Shown here one piece after another: positions 24,693 through 33,264 of a stretch of DNA of 49,666 nt. A model generated the notes under the pieces. It was not told the DNA's origin. It ran no database searches and saw only the letters and a program-made list of their open reading frames with translations. Made by a program: the position numbers and the translations under genes. How positions within the stretch are numbered: position 1 is the stretch's first letter; every line of letters starts with the position of its first letter. Source of the stretch: Gammaproteobacteria bacterium (GTDB taxonomy: Bacteria; Pseudomonadota; Gammaproteobacteria; Chromatiales; Chromatiaceae); contig JAHJDE010000061.1 in the NCBI GenBank assembly GCA_018812525.1, forward strand, positions 1 through 49,666, read 5' to 3'.

Positions 24693-25493
24693 ATGCTGAA
24701 AGAAGATCTGGAATTTATCGGGGAGCTGCTGGCGCGGGTGGGGCGGGACGAACTCCTATCCCGTTTCCACCGGGTGGGCAGCCGGAGGAAGGCGGACGGT
24801 TCCTTGGTGACCGACGCGGATATCGCCTCGCAACGGGTGATCGGCGAGGCCCTGGCAGCACGCTGGCCGGGGACCCTTCTGCTCGGGGAGGAGATGAGCC
24901 GGGAAGAGCAGGAGGCAGCGATCGCCCTGACCGCTCTCCCCCTCTGGGTGCTCGATCCCCTGGACGGTACGACCAACTATGCGGCAGGGATACCCTTCTT
25001 CGCTATCTCCCTGGCCCTGATCGAGGGGGGCGAGGTCCGCTTCGGCATGGTCCACGACCCCTCTCGGTCAGAGACCTTTTTAGCTCTGAAGGGCGAAGGC
25101 GCCTGGCTCAATGGCGAACGCCTGGTCTTGGGCGGGGATTGTGAATCGGCACTGGGGGAATCGGTCGCCATGGTCGATTTCAAGCGGCTGGAACGGGGGC
25201 TGGCCACCAGCCTGGTCTGTGCGCCGCCCTACCGCTCACAACGAGGATTCGGCTCCGTGGCGCTGGAATGGTGCTGGCTGGCCGCCGGACGCGGCCATCT
25301 CTATCTGCACGGGGGGCAGAAGCTGTGGGACTATGCCGCTGGGGAGCTGATCCTGCGCGAGGCGGGCGGCGCCGTATCGGGTCAGGAGCAGATCCCCTTG
25401 ACGCTGGCCTCGCGGGAGGCCGTGGCGGCCTGTAACGATCAGCTGCTTCAGGAATGGCTCGCGTTTCTTAAGTTACGGAGAAATTCCCTGTAG
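24693..25493 (+). CDS. Inositol monophosphatase family phosphatase
   Basis: Magnesium-dependent, lithium-sensitive type phosphatase fold; members include SuhB, CysQ and histidinol-phosphatases. The 266 residues carry the metal motifs LLGEEMS, WVLDPLDGTTNYAAGIPFF and the late WDYAAGELILREAGGAVSG. I cannot separate inositol phosphatase from CysQ or a histidinol-phosphatase; SuhB-type residues for RNA polymerase binding cannot be checked. ATG 24693 has AGGG about eight bases upstream and gives the usual length. In-frame ATGs at 24582 and 24639 would begin inside or at the edge of the hairpin chain and are less likely. Confidence 0.85.
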   Translation: MLKEDLEFIGELLARVGRDELLSRFHRVGSRRKADGSLVTDADIASQRVIGEALAARWPGTLLLGEEMSREEQEAAIALTALPLWVLDPLDGTTNYAAGIPFFAISLALIEGGEVRFGMVHDPSRSETFLALKGEGAWLNGERLVLGGDCESALGESVAMVDFKRLERGLATSLVCAPPYRSQRGFGSVALEWCWLAAGRGHLYLHGGQKLWDYAAGELILREAGGAVSGQEQIPLTLASREAVAACNDQLLQEWLAFLKLRRNSL

Positions 25494-25509
25494 GATGGAT
25501 AAACCTTTC

Positions 25510-25674
25510 AACCGCGAAGGACGCGAAGGAAATCACTGAATTATCTCCGTCGATGCATTCACCTTCCGGGTGAATGGCCATGCGTAGTACGGGCGGGTTT
25601 GTACGGGCGGGTTTGTACGGGCGGGTTTCAAACCCGCCCCTACCGTTCTTTGCGGTTAAACAAGGAATGTAGGA
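25510..25674. repeat. Repeat module R, copy 1 (upstream of Sel1 gene)
   Basis: A ~165-bp module starting AACCGCGAAGGACGCGAAGG and ending TTTGCGGTTAAACAAGGAAT followed by GTAGGAT. It holds a TTCACC-TTCC-GGGTGAA palindrome and the GGGCGGGTTT/AAACCCGCCC palindrome. Here the 14-base unit GTACGGGCGGGTTT is present about three times in tandem. Outer arms AACCGC/GCGGTT are inverted. Copies 2 and 3 lie at 39470 and 40373. In this copy the module ends 35 bp before the gene's ATG. Confidence 0.85.
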
Positions 25675-25709
25675 TAAAATCTTTCCCCTCTAGCCACTGA
25701 GTCGAACCC

Positions 25710-26150
25710 ATGAGCGAAGAAATAACCTTGCATGAGATGGATCTGTCGAGCGGCATTGCCGCCTTCGAGGCCAAACACTTTTCCCGCGCCGCACAGCTGC
25801 TTTCTCCCCTGGCGGAGCTGGGCGATCCAGAGGCCCAGTACCGCATGGCCATCATGATGCAGAACGGTCTGGGCATGGTCGCGAACCCATTGCAGGCCTT
25901 TGCCCATATGAAGGGGGCTGCGGAGCAGGGGGTTGGCTATGCCCAGCACGGGCTGGGTTACATGTATCTGGAAGGGGATTGCGTGGATAAGAATCCCGCC
26001 AAGGCGGTGGAATGGTTCCAGCGGGCCGCCGAGCAGGGACTGGCGGGCTCCCAGACCACTCTCGGGATGCTCTACGCGGAAGGGATCGGGGTCGAGAAGG
26101 ATCCCGAAGAGGCTGCCCGCTGGTATCGCATGGCGGGCTTCGAGAGCTGA
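25710..26150 (+). CDS. Sel1-repeat protein
   Basis: A 146-residue protein made of tetratricopeptide-like Sel1 repeats. At least three are visible: AQYRMAIMMQNGLGM..PLQAFAHMKGAAEQG, AQHGLGYMYLEGDCV..AKAVEWFQRAAEQG and SQTTLGMLYAEGIGV..EEAARWYRMAG. There is no signal peptide, so it is probably cytosolic. Sel1 proteins act as scaffolds; the partner is not evident. Ribosome-site quality is poor. mltB follows 85 bp later on the same strand. Confidence 0.85.
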   Translation: MSEEITLHEMDLSSGIAAFEAKHFSRAAQLLSPLAELGDPEAQYRMAIMMQNGLGMVANPLQAFAHMKGAAEQGVGYAQHGLGYMYLEGDCVDKNPAKAVEWFQRAAEQGLAGSQTTLGMLYAEGIGVEKDPEEAARWYRMAGFES

Positions 26151-26235
26151 GGTTAAGGTCACCACAGAGACCGATCTGGATATTTCCCTGGATAATTTGA
26201 AGCGTTACGAAAATAGACTAAACGGAGAATCTCGC

Positions 26236-27117
26236 ATGAATTTCAGTGGATTGCGCATGGCCCTCCTGGGGTTTGTACTGGCTTTGCCGGTCTTTCCAGC
26301 CCTGGCGGCCGATTGCGGCTCGGGTCCCGGCGGCTTCTCAGCCTGGCTGACCCGGTTCAAAAAGGCCGCGGCGGCCCAGGGGATCTCCCAGCGGGCGATT
26401 GATTCCGCCCTCGGCGGGGTGGGTTATAGCTCCAAGGTCATCTCCCTCGACCGCAACCAGCACTCCTTCAAGCTCTCCTTCAGCAAGTTCTACGCCCGCC
26501 GCGTCTCCAACAGCATGATCAATCAGGGCCGGCGTTGGATCGCCTCCAACCCCTCCCTGGTCGCCCGCATGGAGAAGGAGTTCGGCGTACCGGCACCGGT
26601 GGTGGTCTCCATCTGGGGGCTGGAGACGAACTATGGCGCCAACTCGGGCAACATGCCGATCTTCCCCTCCCTGGCCACCCTGGCCTATGACTGCCGGCGC
26701 TCAGACTTCTTCAGGGATCACCTTCTGAACGCCTTGCGTATCGTCGACAAGGGCGACATGCGTCCCAGCCAGATGCGTGGGGCCTGGGCCGGTGAGATTG
26801 GCCAGACCCAGTTCATGGCCACTTCCTACTATAAGTATGCTGTCGATTTCGACGGTAACGGCCGTCGCGACCTGATCAACAGCGATGCCGATGTGCTTGC
26901 CTCGACCGCCAATTACCTGAAGGGCTATGGCTGGCAGCGGGGCGGAAGCTGGAAGCCCGGCTCCCACAACTGGCAGGTGCTGCATGAGTGGAATAAGGCA
27001 GAGGTCTATGTGAAGACCATCGCTGTAATGGCTGAGAAGATGGCCAGCGGTAAGGCCGTTGGCGGCGGGTCGCAAAATTGGAACGCATCTTCCGGCGCTC
27101 CATCGCTGGATTTATAG
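26236..27117 (+). CDS. mltB: Lytic murein transglycosylase MltB family
   Basis: Periplasmic GH103 enzyme that cleaves peptidoglycan glycan strands with formation of anhydro-muramic ends. The 293-residue precursor has a signal peptide (ALLGFVLALPVFPALAADC). The catalytic glutamate lies in SIWGLETNYGANSG, followed by FPSLATLAYDCRRSDFF, GAWAGEIGQTQFMATSYYKYAVDFDGNGRRD and ANYLKGYGW. There is no lipobox matching E. coli MltB at the cleavage point, so it is probably soluble or loosely attached. AACGGAGA gives a ribosome site close upstream. Confidence 0.92.
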   Translation: MNFSGLRMALLGFVLALPVFPALAADCGSGPGGFSAWLTRFKKAAAAQGISQRAIDSALGGVGYSSKVISLDRNQHSFKLSFSKFYARRVSNSMINQGRRWIASNPSLVARMEKEFGVPAPVVVSIWGLETNYGANSGNMPIFPSLATLAYDCRRSDFFRDHLLNALRIVDKGDMRPSQMRGAWAGEIGQTQFMATSYYKYAVDFDGNGRRDLINSDADVLASTANYLKGYGWQRGGSWKPGSHNWQVLHEWNKAEVYVKTIAVMAEKMASGKAVGGGSQNWNASSGAPSLDL

Positions 27118-27169
27118 GCCTGAAACCTGTGGAGGCCAGGGGATGGCCTCCGGTTCAACCGATTACCTG

Positions 27170-28231
27170 TCAAGCGCCCTTGCGCCGTTCCCGCACGGCC
27201 TCGGCCAGTTGCCGAAGGAGGGGGGCGCTGTCGTTCCAGGCGAGGCAGGCATCGGTGACGCTCTGGCCATAGACCAGTTGGACGCCTTCCTTGATGTCCT
27301 GGCGTCCCTCTTCCAGATGGCTCTCGATCATGACGCCCATGATGCGGTGGTCGCCGCGGGCGATCTGTCCCGCCACGTCGCGGCCCACGTCGAGCTGCCG
27401 CCTGTGCTTCTTCTGGCTGTTGGCGTGACTGAAGTCGATCATGATGCGCGCCGGCAGTCCCGCGTCTTCCAGGGCCTGGGCGGCGATGTTGACGCTCTCG
27501 GCGTCGTAGTTGGGCCGTTGCCCTCCGCGCAGGATCACATGGCAGTCCTGGTTGCCGCTGGTGGAGAAGATGGCGGAGTGGCCGGCCTTGGTCAGGGACA
27601 TGAAGTGGTGCGGCTGGGCGGCGGCGCGGATGGCGTCCACGGCGATCATCAGGGTGCCGTCGGTACTGTTCTTGAAACCGACGGGGCAGGAGAGGCCGGA
27701 GGCCAGCTCACGATGGCCCTGGCTCTCGGTGGTGCGGGCGCCGATCGCCCCCCAGCTGATGAGGTCGGCGACGTATTGTGGGCTGATCAGGTCGAGGTAT
27801 TCGGTGGCCGCAGGCACACCCCGGTTGTTGACCTCCAGCAGCAGGCCGCGCGCCAGGCTCAGGCCCTTGTTGATGTGGAAGCTGCCGTCCAGGTCAGGGT
27901 CGTTGATGAGTCCCTTCCAGCCGACCGTGGTGCGCGGCTTTTCAAAGTAGACGCGCATGACGACCAGCAGGTCGTCCTTGAGTTCTTCCCGCAGGGGTTT
28001 CAGCTTGTCGCAATACGCCAGGGCGGCGGTGGTTTCGTGCACCGAGCAGGGGCCGATGATGACCAGCAGCCGGTCGTCCTGCTCTTGCAGGATGAGGTGG
28101 ATTTCGTGGCGGGTCTCGTAGACCAGGCGCGCTGCTTCATCGGTGATGGGAAACTGGGCATGGACCTCGGTGGGAGGAGCAACTTCCTTGATGGCCCTGA
28201 TGCGTAGATCGTCGGTTTGGTATCTGGTCAT
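27170..28231 (-). CDS. 3-deoxy-7-phosphoheptulonate synthase (AroF/G/H class)
   Basis: First enzyme of the shikimate pathway; condenses phosphoenolpyruvate and erythrose-4-phosphate. The 353-residue product has RLLVIIGPCSVHE, FEKPRTTVGWKGLINDP, GARTTESQGHRELASGLS, GFKNSTDG, IMIDFSHANSQK and the late GVMIESHLEEG. It is the type I-alpha class; which aromatic amino acid inhibits it cannot be told. I start at ATG 28231 because TATAAT at 28265-28270 (minus strand) looks like a -10 box, which would put the in-frame ATG at 28273 outside the transcript. Copy 3 of the palindromic element lies about 40 bp upstream of that box. Confidence 0.92.
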   Translation of the reverse strand: MTRYQTDDLRIRAIKEVAPPTEVHAQFPITDEAARLVYETRHEIHLILQEQDDRLLVIIGPCSVHETTAALAYCDKLKPLREELKDDLLVVMRVYFEKPRTTVGWKGLINDPDLDGSFHINKGLSLARGLLLEVNNRGVPAATEYLDLISPQYVADLISWGAIGARTTESQGHRELASGLSCPVGFKNSTDGTLMIAVDAIRAAAQPHHFMSLTKAGHSAIFSTSGNQDCHVILRGGQRPNYDAESVNIAAQALEDAGLPARIMIDFSHANSQKKHRRQLDVGRDVAGQIARGDHRIMGVMIESHLEEGRQDIKEGVQLVYGQSVTDACLAWNDSAPLLRQLAEAVRERRKGA

Positions 28232-28310
28232 GCCGGTCTGGGAGCGAGGGTTAGGAAAGGGCGCATTATACATGACTCAGAAGCCATGAACCTGGCCAAA
28301 GTCAAGTGGG

Positions 28311-28382
28311 AATTACGGTGACACTTTACTAAATACACTTAATTGGTAATATAAGTGTATTTAGTAAAGTGTCACCGTAATT
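28311..28382. repeat. Palindromic element, copy 3 (72 bp, centre altered)
   Basis: Same arms as copies 1 and 2, with the centre changed (AATTGGTAATATAAG). Its right edge lies within the 3' end of the LuxR-type gene: the last codons GAA TTA CGG and the stop TGA are element sequence. Its left side is upstream of the DAHP synthase promoter. The insertion therefore replaced the original C-terminus of the regulator. Confidence 0.9.
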
Positions 28383-29010
28383 CGATCTGCTTGACCAGCA
28401 GGGCCAGTTGCAGCCGATCCCTGGCCTTGGTCTTGCCGAAGATGGAGGTGAGGTGGGCCTTTACGGTGCGTTCGCTGATGTCCAGGTCGCGGGCAATGGT
28501 CTTGTTGCTGGCCCCGCGCGAGACCCGAACTGCGATGTCCCGCTCCCGGTCGGTCAGTTCGATCAGCGGGTTGTCCGGGCTCAGGGCCTTGGGTTCCGCC
28601 AGTCCCCGGATGAGGCGTTCCATGATGGAGGCCCCCAGCCAGATCTCGCCGCTGGCGACGATCTGGCTGATGTTCTGCAAGAGCTGGGGGGCGATGAAAC
28701 GATTGCAATAGGCGCGGGCGCCGGCCTTGAGGAGCTGTATCCCTTCGTCGTCGATGGGGATGGCGCTGAAGGCCAGGCAGTGGCAGCGGCTGTGGCGGGG
28801 GATGAGGCCGAGGGCGCCGGTCAATCCCCGCAATCCGGGGAGTCTGAGATCGAGGAGGTATTGGTCGGGCTTGAGGGTGTCGAGGGCGCCTGTCAAATCC
28901 TGGCGGGAGCGGCATATCTTGATACCCGCCTGGCCCTCCAGGGCGGATTGCCAGCGATCAAGGACGCCTTGATCGTCGCTGGCGAAGATGACCCTCTTCT
29001 TATCGTTCAC
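28372..29010 (-). CDS. LuxR-type response regulator with atypical receiver
   Basis: A 212-residue DNA-binding regulator. The N-terminal receiver-like domain keeps the acidic pair (SDD, 11-13) and D54 in YLLDLRLPG, but the conserved lysine near the end of the domain is missing in ARAYCNRFIAP. The C-terminal LuxR helix-turn-helix (about 150-205) is standard: ELTDRERDIAVRVSRGASNK, then TIARDLDISERTVKAHLTSIF. It overlaps the HlyD-like gene by 11 bp, so it belongs to the type I secretion operon and probably controls it or its substrate. The last three residues and stop come from palindromic element copy 3. Confidence 0.85.
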   Translation of the reverse strand: MNDKKRVIFASDDQGVLDRWQSALEGQAGIKICRSRQDLTGALDTLKPDQYLLDLRLPGLRGLTGALGLIPRHSRCHCLAFSAIPIDDEGIQLLKAGARAYCNRFIAPQLLQNISQIVASGEIWLGASIMERLIRGLAEPKALSPDNPLIELTDRERDIAVRVSRGASNKTIARDLDISERTVKAHLTSIFGKTKARDRLQLALLVKQIELR

Positions 29011-30397
29011 TTAAGGCCCGATCCTTTGCGGTGATAACAGGTTTCAACAGATAGTCTAGTATGGTTTTTTTACCTGTCAGCACATCCACCTCGGCGACCA
29101 TGCCGGGGATGATTGGCAGGGGTTTCGCTGCGTCCCCAAGGTAGTTTTTATCGGTTCTCAGCCGGACCTGATAGAAGCTGTTGCCTTTTTCGTCAGCGAT
29201 GGTGTCGGCGCTGATGTGTTCCACCTTGGCTGTCAGTCCACCGTAGATGGAGAAGTCGTAGGCAGTGAACTTGATGGTGGCCAACTGATCGGCCCGGATG
29301 AAGGCAATGTCCTGGGGGCGGATCTTGGTCTCGACGAGGAGGGTATCTTCCAGCGGCACCACCTGGATCAGTTCGGCTCCAGGCTGAATGACACCGCCGA
29401 CGGTGTTTATCAGCAATTGCTTGACGACGCCCCGTACCGGAGAACGGACGAGGGTACGGTTGACCCGGTCCTCCAGTGCAACATTGCTCTCGGAAATTCG
29501 GCCCAGTTCCGATGCGGCATCGTTGTATTCCCCCCGTGCCTGGTTGCGGAAGCGCAGATCCGCCTCACCGACCTTCTGTCGAGCCTCGCGCAGGGCTGAT
29601 TGGGCGCGGGGGATGGCCAGCCGGGTGCCATCGAGCTGACCTTGCAGGTCGGCCACCTGACGTTCCAGGCGCAGGATCTCGACCTGGGAAATGGCCCCCT
29701 GGCTGATGAGGGGGCGGGAGATGTTGAGTTCCTTCTGGGCCAGGGAGTAACTGCGGGAGAGCTGGGTCTCCTTCGATTTGAGTTCGCGGATCTCCTGCTC
29801 CTTCTGCTCCACCTGCTGTTCAAGTATGCCGGTCCCGGCCTTCTTCTCATGGGAGCGGGACTCAAACAGGGCCTGCTCCTGCTTGGCCAGTTGTGGCGCC
29901 TCCTTGGACACCTCCTCGGGGGGCTTGAATTCCTTAGCACCCTCGGCCTCGGCCTTGAGACGAGCGGCCTTGGACTTGAGGGAGAGGTATTGCAGCCGGC
30001 TCTCGCGCAAGGAGGAAGAGAAACGGGTATCGTCGATGCGCAGCAGGACCTGGTTCTTGGCCACGGTCTGCCCCTCTTTCACCAGGATCTCACCAAGGAT
30101 GCCGCCCTCCAGGTTCTGGATCACCTGTACCTGACTGGAGGGAATGACCTTGCCCTCGCCCTTGGTGACCTCGTCGATCTCGGCGAAACTCGCCCAGAAG
30201 AGCATGGTGGCGGAGAAGGCGACGGCGGCGAAGAGGATGAGGCGCCCCCCCTTGGGGGTGCTGGCCAGGATGGCGGCGTTGGCGTCGGAGACGAAATCCA
30301 GGTCCTCCACCGGCATGTCCGGCTCGGCCCGCTCCCCCTCCTGCCCTTTGTTGAAGAAGCGCATGCTATTGCCAAATGCTTTTGTCATTCTGTCCAT
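29000..30397 (-). CDS. HlyD-family type I secretion periplasmic adaptor
   Basis: Membrane-fusion protein that joins an ABC exporter to an outer-membrane channel. The 465 residues have a cytosolic N-terminus, one membrane helix (about 52-70), a lipoyl half-motif (VIQNLEGGILGEILVKEGQTV), a long coiled-coil hairpin (about 125-300) rich in Glu, Lys and Gln, and a C-terminal beta-barrel with the family end ILDYLLKPVITAKDRALSER. It resembles LapC of adhesin exporters. It starts 6 bp after the exporter gene and ends inside the regulator gene. No TolC-like gene is in the window. Confidence 0.9.
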   Translation of the reverse strand: MDRMTKAFGNSMRFFNKGQEGERAEPDMPVEDLDFVSDANAAILASTPKGGRLILFAAVAFSATMLFWASFAEIDEVTKGEGKVIPSSQVQVIQNLEGGILGEILVKEGQTVAKNQVLLRIDDTRFSSSLRESRLQYLSLKSKAARLKAEAEGAKEFKPPEEVSKEAPQLAKQEQALFESRSHEKKAGTGILEQQVEQKEQEIRELKSKETQLSRSYSLAQKELNISRPLISQGAISQVEILRLERQVADLQGQLDGTRLAIPRAQSALREARQKVGEADLRFRNQARGEYNDAASELGRISESNVALEDRVNRTLVRSPVRGVVKQLLINTVGGVIQPGAELIQVVPLEDTLLVETKIRPQDIAFIRADQLATIKFTAYDFSIYGGLTAKVEHISADTIADEKGNSFYQVRLRTDKNYLGDAAKPLPIIPGMVAEVDVLTGKKTILDYLLKPVITAKDRALSER

Positions 30398-30403
30398 ATT
30401 CTA

Positions 30404-32578
30404 TTAGCCCATACCGATGCGCCCGTCACGCAGGGCCTCCAGGACCTTCTGTTTCGGCCCGTCAGCGACCAGGCGGCCGTTGTCGACAACGATCAGTCGG
30501 TCCACCAGGTCCAGCAGGGAGGCGCGATGGGTCACGATGATGACGGTCTTGCCCTCCATCACCTTGCGCAGGTTGCCACGCACGATCTCCTCCGAGGTGT
30601 TGTCCATGGAGTTGCTGGGCTCGTCCAGCAGCAGGATATTGGGGTCCAGCAGCAGGGCGCGGGCCACGGCGATGGCCTGGCGCTGACCGCCGGAGAGCAG
30701 TTCGCCCCGCTCGCCCACTGGCATGTCGAAACCGAGGGGATGGTAGTCGACGAAATTGGAGACCCCGGCCAGCTTGGCGGCCTGCAGGATGCTCTTGTCG
30801 TCCACATAGGGGGCGCCGTAGGTGATGTTGTCGCGGACGCTGCCGTAGAAGAGGACGATGTCCTGGGGCACATAGCCGATGTTGCGGCGCACGTCGGCGG
30901 GATCGATCTGGCGGATGTCGGTGCCGTCGATGCGCACAGCCCCCTCCTGGGCGTGGTACATGCCCTGGATCAGCTTGTTGATGGTGGTCTTGCCGGAGCC
31001 GATGCGGCCGATGACGCCGACCCGCTCGCCTGCCGCGATGCGGAAGCTGATCTTGCGCAGGCAGGCGTTTTCCTGGTTAGGGTATTTGAAGGCCACATCG
31101 TCGAATTCGATGTTGCCCTTCAGTTCAGGACGGCTGAGGAAGGAGACGCCTTCCGGCCGTTCCACCGGCATCTGCATGATGCGGTTGAGGCTGTCGAGGG
31201 CTGTGCGCGCCTGGAAGTAGCGGGTGGACAGGTTGGCCACTTGGCCCATGGGGGCCATGGCACGCCCGTTGAGCAGGGTGACGGCGATCAGGCTGCCCAT
31301 GCTCAGGTCGCCGGCGATGATCAGGTAGACCCCGCCCACGATGATGGCGACGGAGGCCAGTTGCTGTACCGCCACGGCGAAGTTGACGGTGGAGGAAGAG
31401 ATCAGGCGGGAATGGGCGCCCCAGCTGGCAATGTGGGCCACCGACTTTTCCCACTTGCGCTGCAAGGGTCCCTCGGCGCCGAGGAACTTGATGGTCTCCA
31501 TGCCCGAGAGGCTCTCGATCAGGGTCGCGTTCTTCTGTGCCGAGGCCCGGTAGGTGTTTTCAGCGGCCTGGCGCAGGGGCTTCTGGACCATCAGGCCATA
31601 GAGCAGGATCAGGGGGACGGCGATGATCGGCACCAGGGCCAGGGGTCCCGCGATCAGGGCGATCACCACGATGAAGATCAGGATGAAGGGGAGGTCGATC
31701 AGGGTGGCGATGGTGGCGGAGGTGATGAAGTCCCGCACCGACTCGAATTCCCGCAGGTTGTTGGCAAAGGCGCCGACCGAGGCCGGCCGCGATTCCATCT
31801 TCAACCCCATGACCCGCTCGAAGATGGCTGCGGAGACGCGGATATCGGTCTTCTTGCCGGCCACGTCGATGAAATAGCCCCGCAGCAGGCGCATCAGGAT
31901 GTCGAAGCCATAGACGATGGAGACGCCGATGGCCAGGACCCAGAGGGTCTCCTCGGCGTTGTTGGGTACCACCCGGTCATAGACGTTGCGCATGAAGAGC
32001 GGGCTGGCCAGGGCGAACAGGTTGATCAGGAGGGAGGCCACCAGCACATCGCGATAGATCTTCCAGGAGTCGCCGAGCACGCTCCAGAACCAGTGCCGGC
32101 CGACGCCGGAGATCAGGGACGGGGCGCGGTCGTCGTAGCGGAACTGGGGCTGGACGAAGATGGCCACACCACTGTAGGCCCGCTTCAGCTTGTCCAGGCG
32201 CAGGGTCTTCTCGCCCATGCCCGAGGCAGGGTGGATCACCACCGCCATATTCTGCTTATGGTTGACCTTGAGCAGGATGGTTGCCTGGTTCTTTTTCAGC
32301 AGCAGCACAGCCGGCAGGACGAAGCTCGATATCTCCTCTAGCGGGCGCTTCATGATTCGGGCGGCCAGGCCGGCCCGGTCCGCCGCGCGCACGAAGAGGG
32401 TGGGCGTGAGCTTGTTGTCCACCAGGGGCAGCCCCGCCTTGAGGGCGTCCGTGGAGAAGGGCTTGTGTTGCAGTTTGGTCAGGGCAACCAGGCATTCCAT
32501 CAGCGGATCGAAGCCCTTCGATGCCTCGACCTCTTCGATGAATTTGCTGTCCAGCAGATCGGATGTGGAGGTGCTCAC
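30404..32578 (-). CDS. Type I secretion ABC exporter (LapB-like)
   Basis: A 724-residue permease/ATPase fusion. The N-terminal C39-like domain (about 22-145: CLVALTKLQHKPFSTDALKA...) lacks an evident protease triad and probably only docks substrate. A six-helix membrane domain (about 160-450) follows, then the ATPase with GRIGSGKTT, LSGGQRQAIAVARALL and LLLDEPSNSMD. This architecture exports RTX proteins and large adhesins of the LapA/BapA kind. It starts with GTG at 32578, no better start being present. It is first in an operon with the adaptor and LuxR-type regulator. The substrate gene is not in view. Confidence 0.9.
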   Translation of the reverse strand: MSTSTSDLLDSKFIEEVEASKGFDPLMECLVALTKLQHKPFSTDALKAGLPLVDNKLTPTLFVRAADRAGLAARIMKRPLEEISSFVLPAVLLLKKNQATILLKVNHKQNMAVVIHPASGMGEKTLRLDKLKRAYSGVAIFVQPQFRYDDRAPSLISGVGRHWFWSVLGDSWKIYRDVLVASLLINLFALASPLFMRNVYDRVVPNNAEETLWVLAIGVSIVYGFDILMRLLRGYFIDVAGKKTDIRVSAAIFERVMGLKMESRPASVGAFANNLREFESVRDFITSATIATLIDLPFILIFIVVIALIAGPLALVPIIAVPLILLYGLMVQKPLRQAAENTYRASAQKNATLIESLSGMETIKFLGAEGPLQRKWEKSVAHIASWGAHSRLISSSTVNFAVAVQQLASVAIIVGGVYLIIAGDLSMGSLIAVTLLNGRAMAPMGQVANLSTRYFQARTALDSLNRIMQMPVERPEGVSFLSRPELKGNIEFDDVAFKYPNQENACLRKISFRIAAGERVGVIGRIGSGKTTINKLIQGMYHAQEGAVRIDGTDIRQIDPADVRRNIGYVPQDIVLFYGSVRDNITYGAPYVDDKSILQAAKLAGVSNFVDYHPLGFDMPVGERGELLSGGQRQAIAVARALLLDPNILLLDEPSNSMDNTSEEIVRGNLRKVMEGKTVIIVTHRASLLDLVDRLIVVDNGRLVADGPKQKVLEALRDGRIGMG

Positions 32579-32883
32579 GAGGATATTGCGTTTACCGTTG
32601 GGAAACTCCCGAGGAACTATACGTCAGCTTGCGGGGCAATGCATCCGTTCCCATTGGGGCAGTTGTGGGAGATGTTTCTATATGAGTTTCGAAGGGCGGA
32701 CTGTGCCCGCCGGAAGTCCGTGCGGTGATTCTTGTCGGGCGCAGCTCGACCTGCTAACTCGTCAAGCATAGAAAACTTTCTGGTATTTGCCCGCTGGCAC
32801 ATCCCCGGCGGGGGAATGTGCTATAAGATTTGCAATGGGCTGCGCGCTGGCTGTCGCGGCGAGTCATAAGACAAGGGGGGGCA
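32579..32883. other. 305-bp intergenic region between T1SS operon and 32884 gene
   Basis: This divergent spacer must carry promoters in both directions. Towards the right a hairpin GCACAT..CCCC-GGC-GGGG..ATGTGC (about 32798-32822) is followed by TATAAG, a possible -10 box for the gene at 32884. The left half holds no recognisable operator or repeat. No open frame in it looks real. Confidence 0.4.
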
Positions 32884-33231
32884 ATGCCTTATGTGAAACG
32901 GGACGCGGACGGGTCCATCATCGCCGTCAGCATCCGGGGCGAGGGGCAGGATGAATTTGTCGCCGATGGCGATTCGGAGCTATTGACCTTTCTCTCGGGG
33001 ACCCTTGCCGAGGACAATCCCCTGCGCTTTCTCATCAGCTCCGACCTGGATCTGACACGTGTACTGGAGGATCTGATCGATCTCCTGGTCTCGCGGGGCA
33101 TCATCAACTTTACCGACTTTCCGGACGCGGCCCAGGAGAAACTGCTCCAGCGCCGCAAGGCCCGCACCCATCTGCGAAAGGGCGGCGGCGAGACCCTGCT
33201 CGTCCAGGATGAAGATATCCTCAGGCTCTAA
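32884..33231 (+). CDS. Small protein of the 'tryptophan synthase beta-like' family
   Basis: A 115-residue acidic cytosolic protein beginning MPYVKRDADGSIIAVSI with RVLEDLIDLLVSRGIINFTD and FPDAAQEKLLQRRKAR. Short proteins of this kind are widespread in gammaproteobacteria under the name 'tryptophan synthase subunit beta like protein', but they show no PLP-binding motif and the name should not be taken as a function. A run of Gs (AAGGGGGGG) just before the ATG is a strong ribosome site. It converges on nth. Confidence 0.8.
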   Translation: MPYVKRDADGSIIAVSIRGEGQDEFVADGDSELLTFLSGTLAEDNPLRFLISSDLDLTRVLEDLIDLLVSRGIINFTDFPDAAQEKLLQRRKARTHLRKGGGETLLVQDEDILRL

Positions 33232-33264
33232 AGATTTCAGGGATGGGATTTTTAGAGGTCCCCT

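Noticed and set aside
25510-25674. GC-rich repeated arms considered as a CRISPR array
   Set aside because: There are no regular spacers of 30-40 bp and no cas genes; the repeats are arms of a palindrome with a short tandem triplication.
29600-32341. A 913-codon open frame on the plus strand opposite the type I secretion operon
   Set aside because: It is the antisense of two well-identified genes; long antisense frames are expected in GC-rich codon usage, and its Gln/Gly/Asp/His-rich translation shows no domain.
32795-32810. TGGCAC-N-GC sequence considered as a sigma-54 promoter
   Set aside because: GG and GC are ten bases apart, but the -12 half reads GGCG rather than TTGC and there is no enhancer palindrome; a nearby hairpin explains the pattern.
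32884-33231. Tryptophan synthase beta subunit
   Set aside because: Only 115 residues and no PLP-lysine or phosphate-binding motif; the common name is historical.
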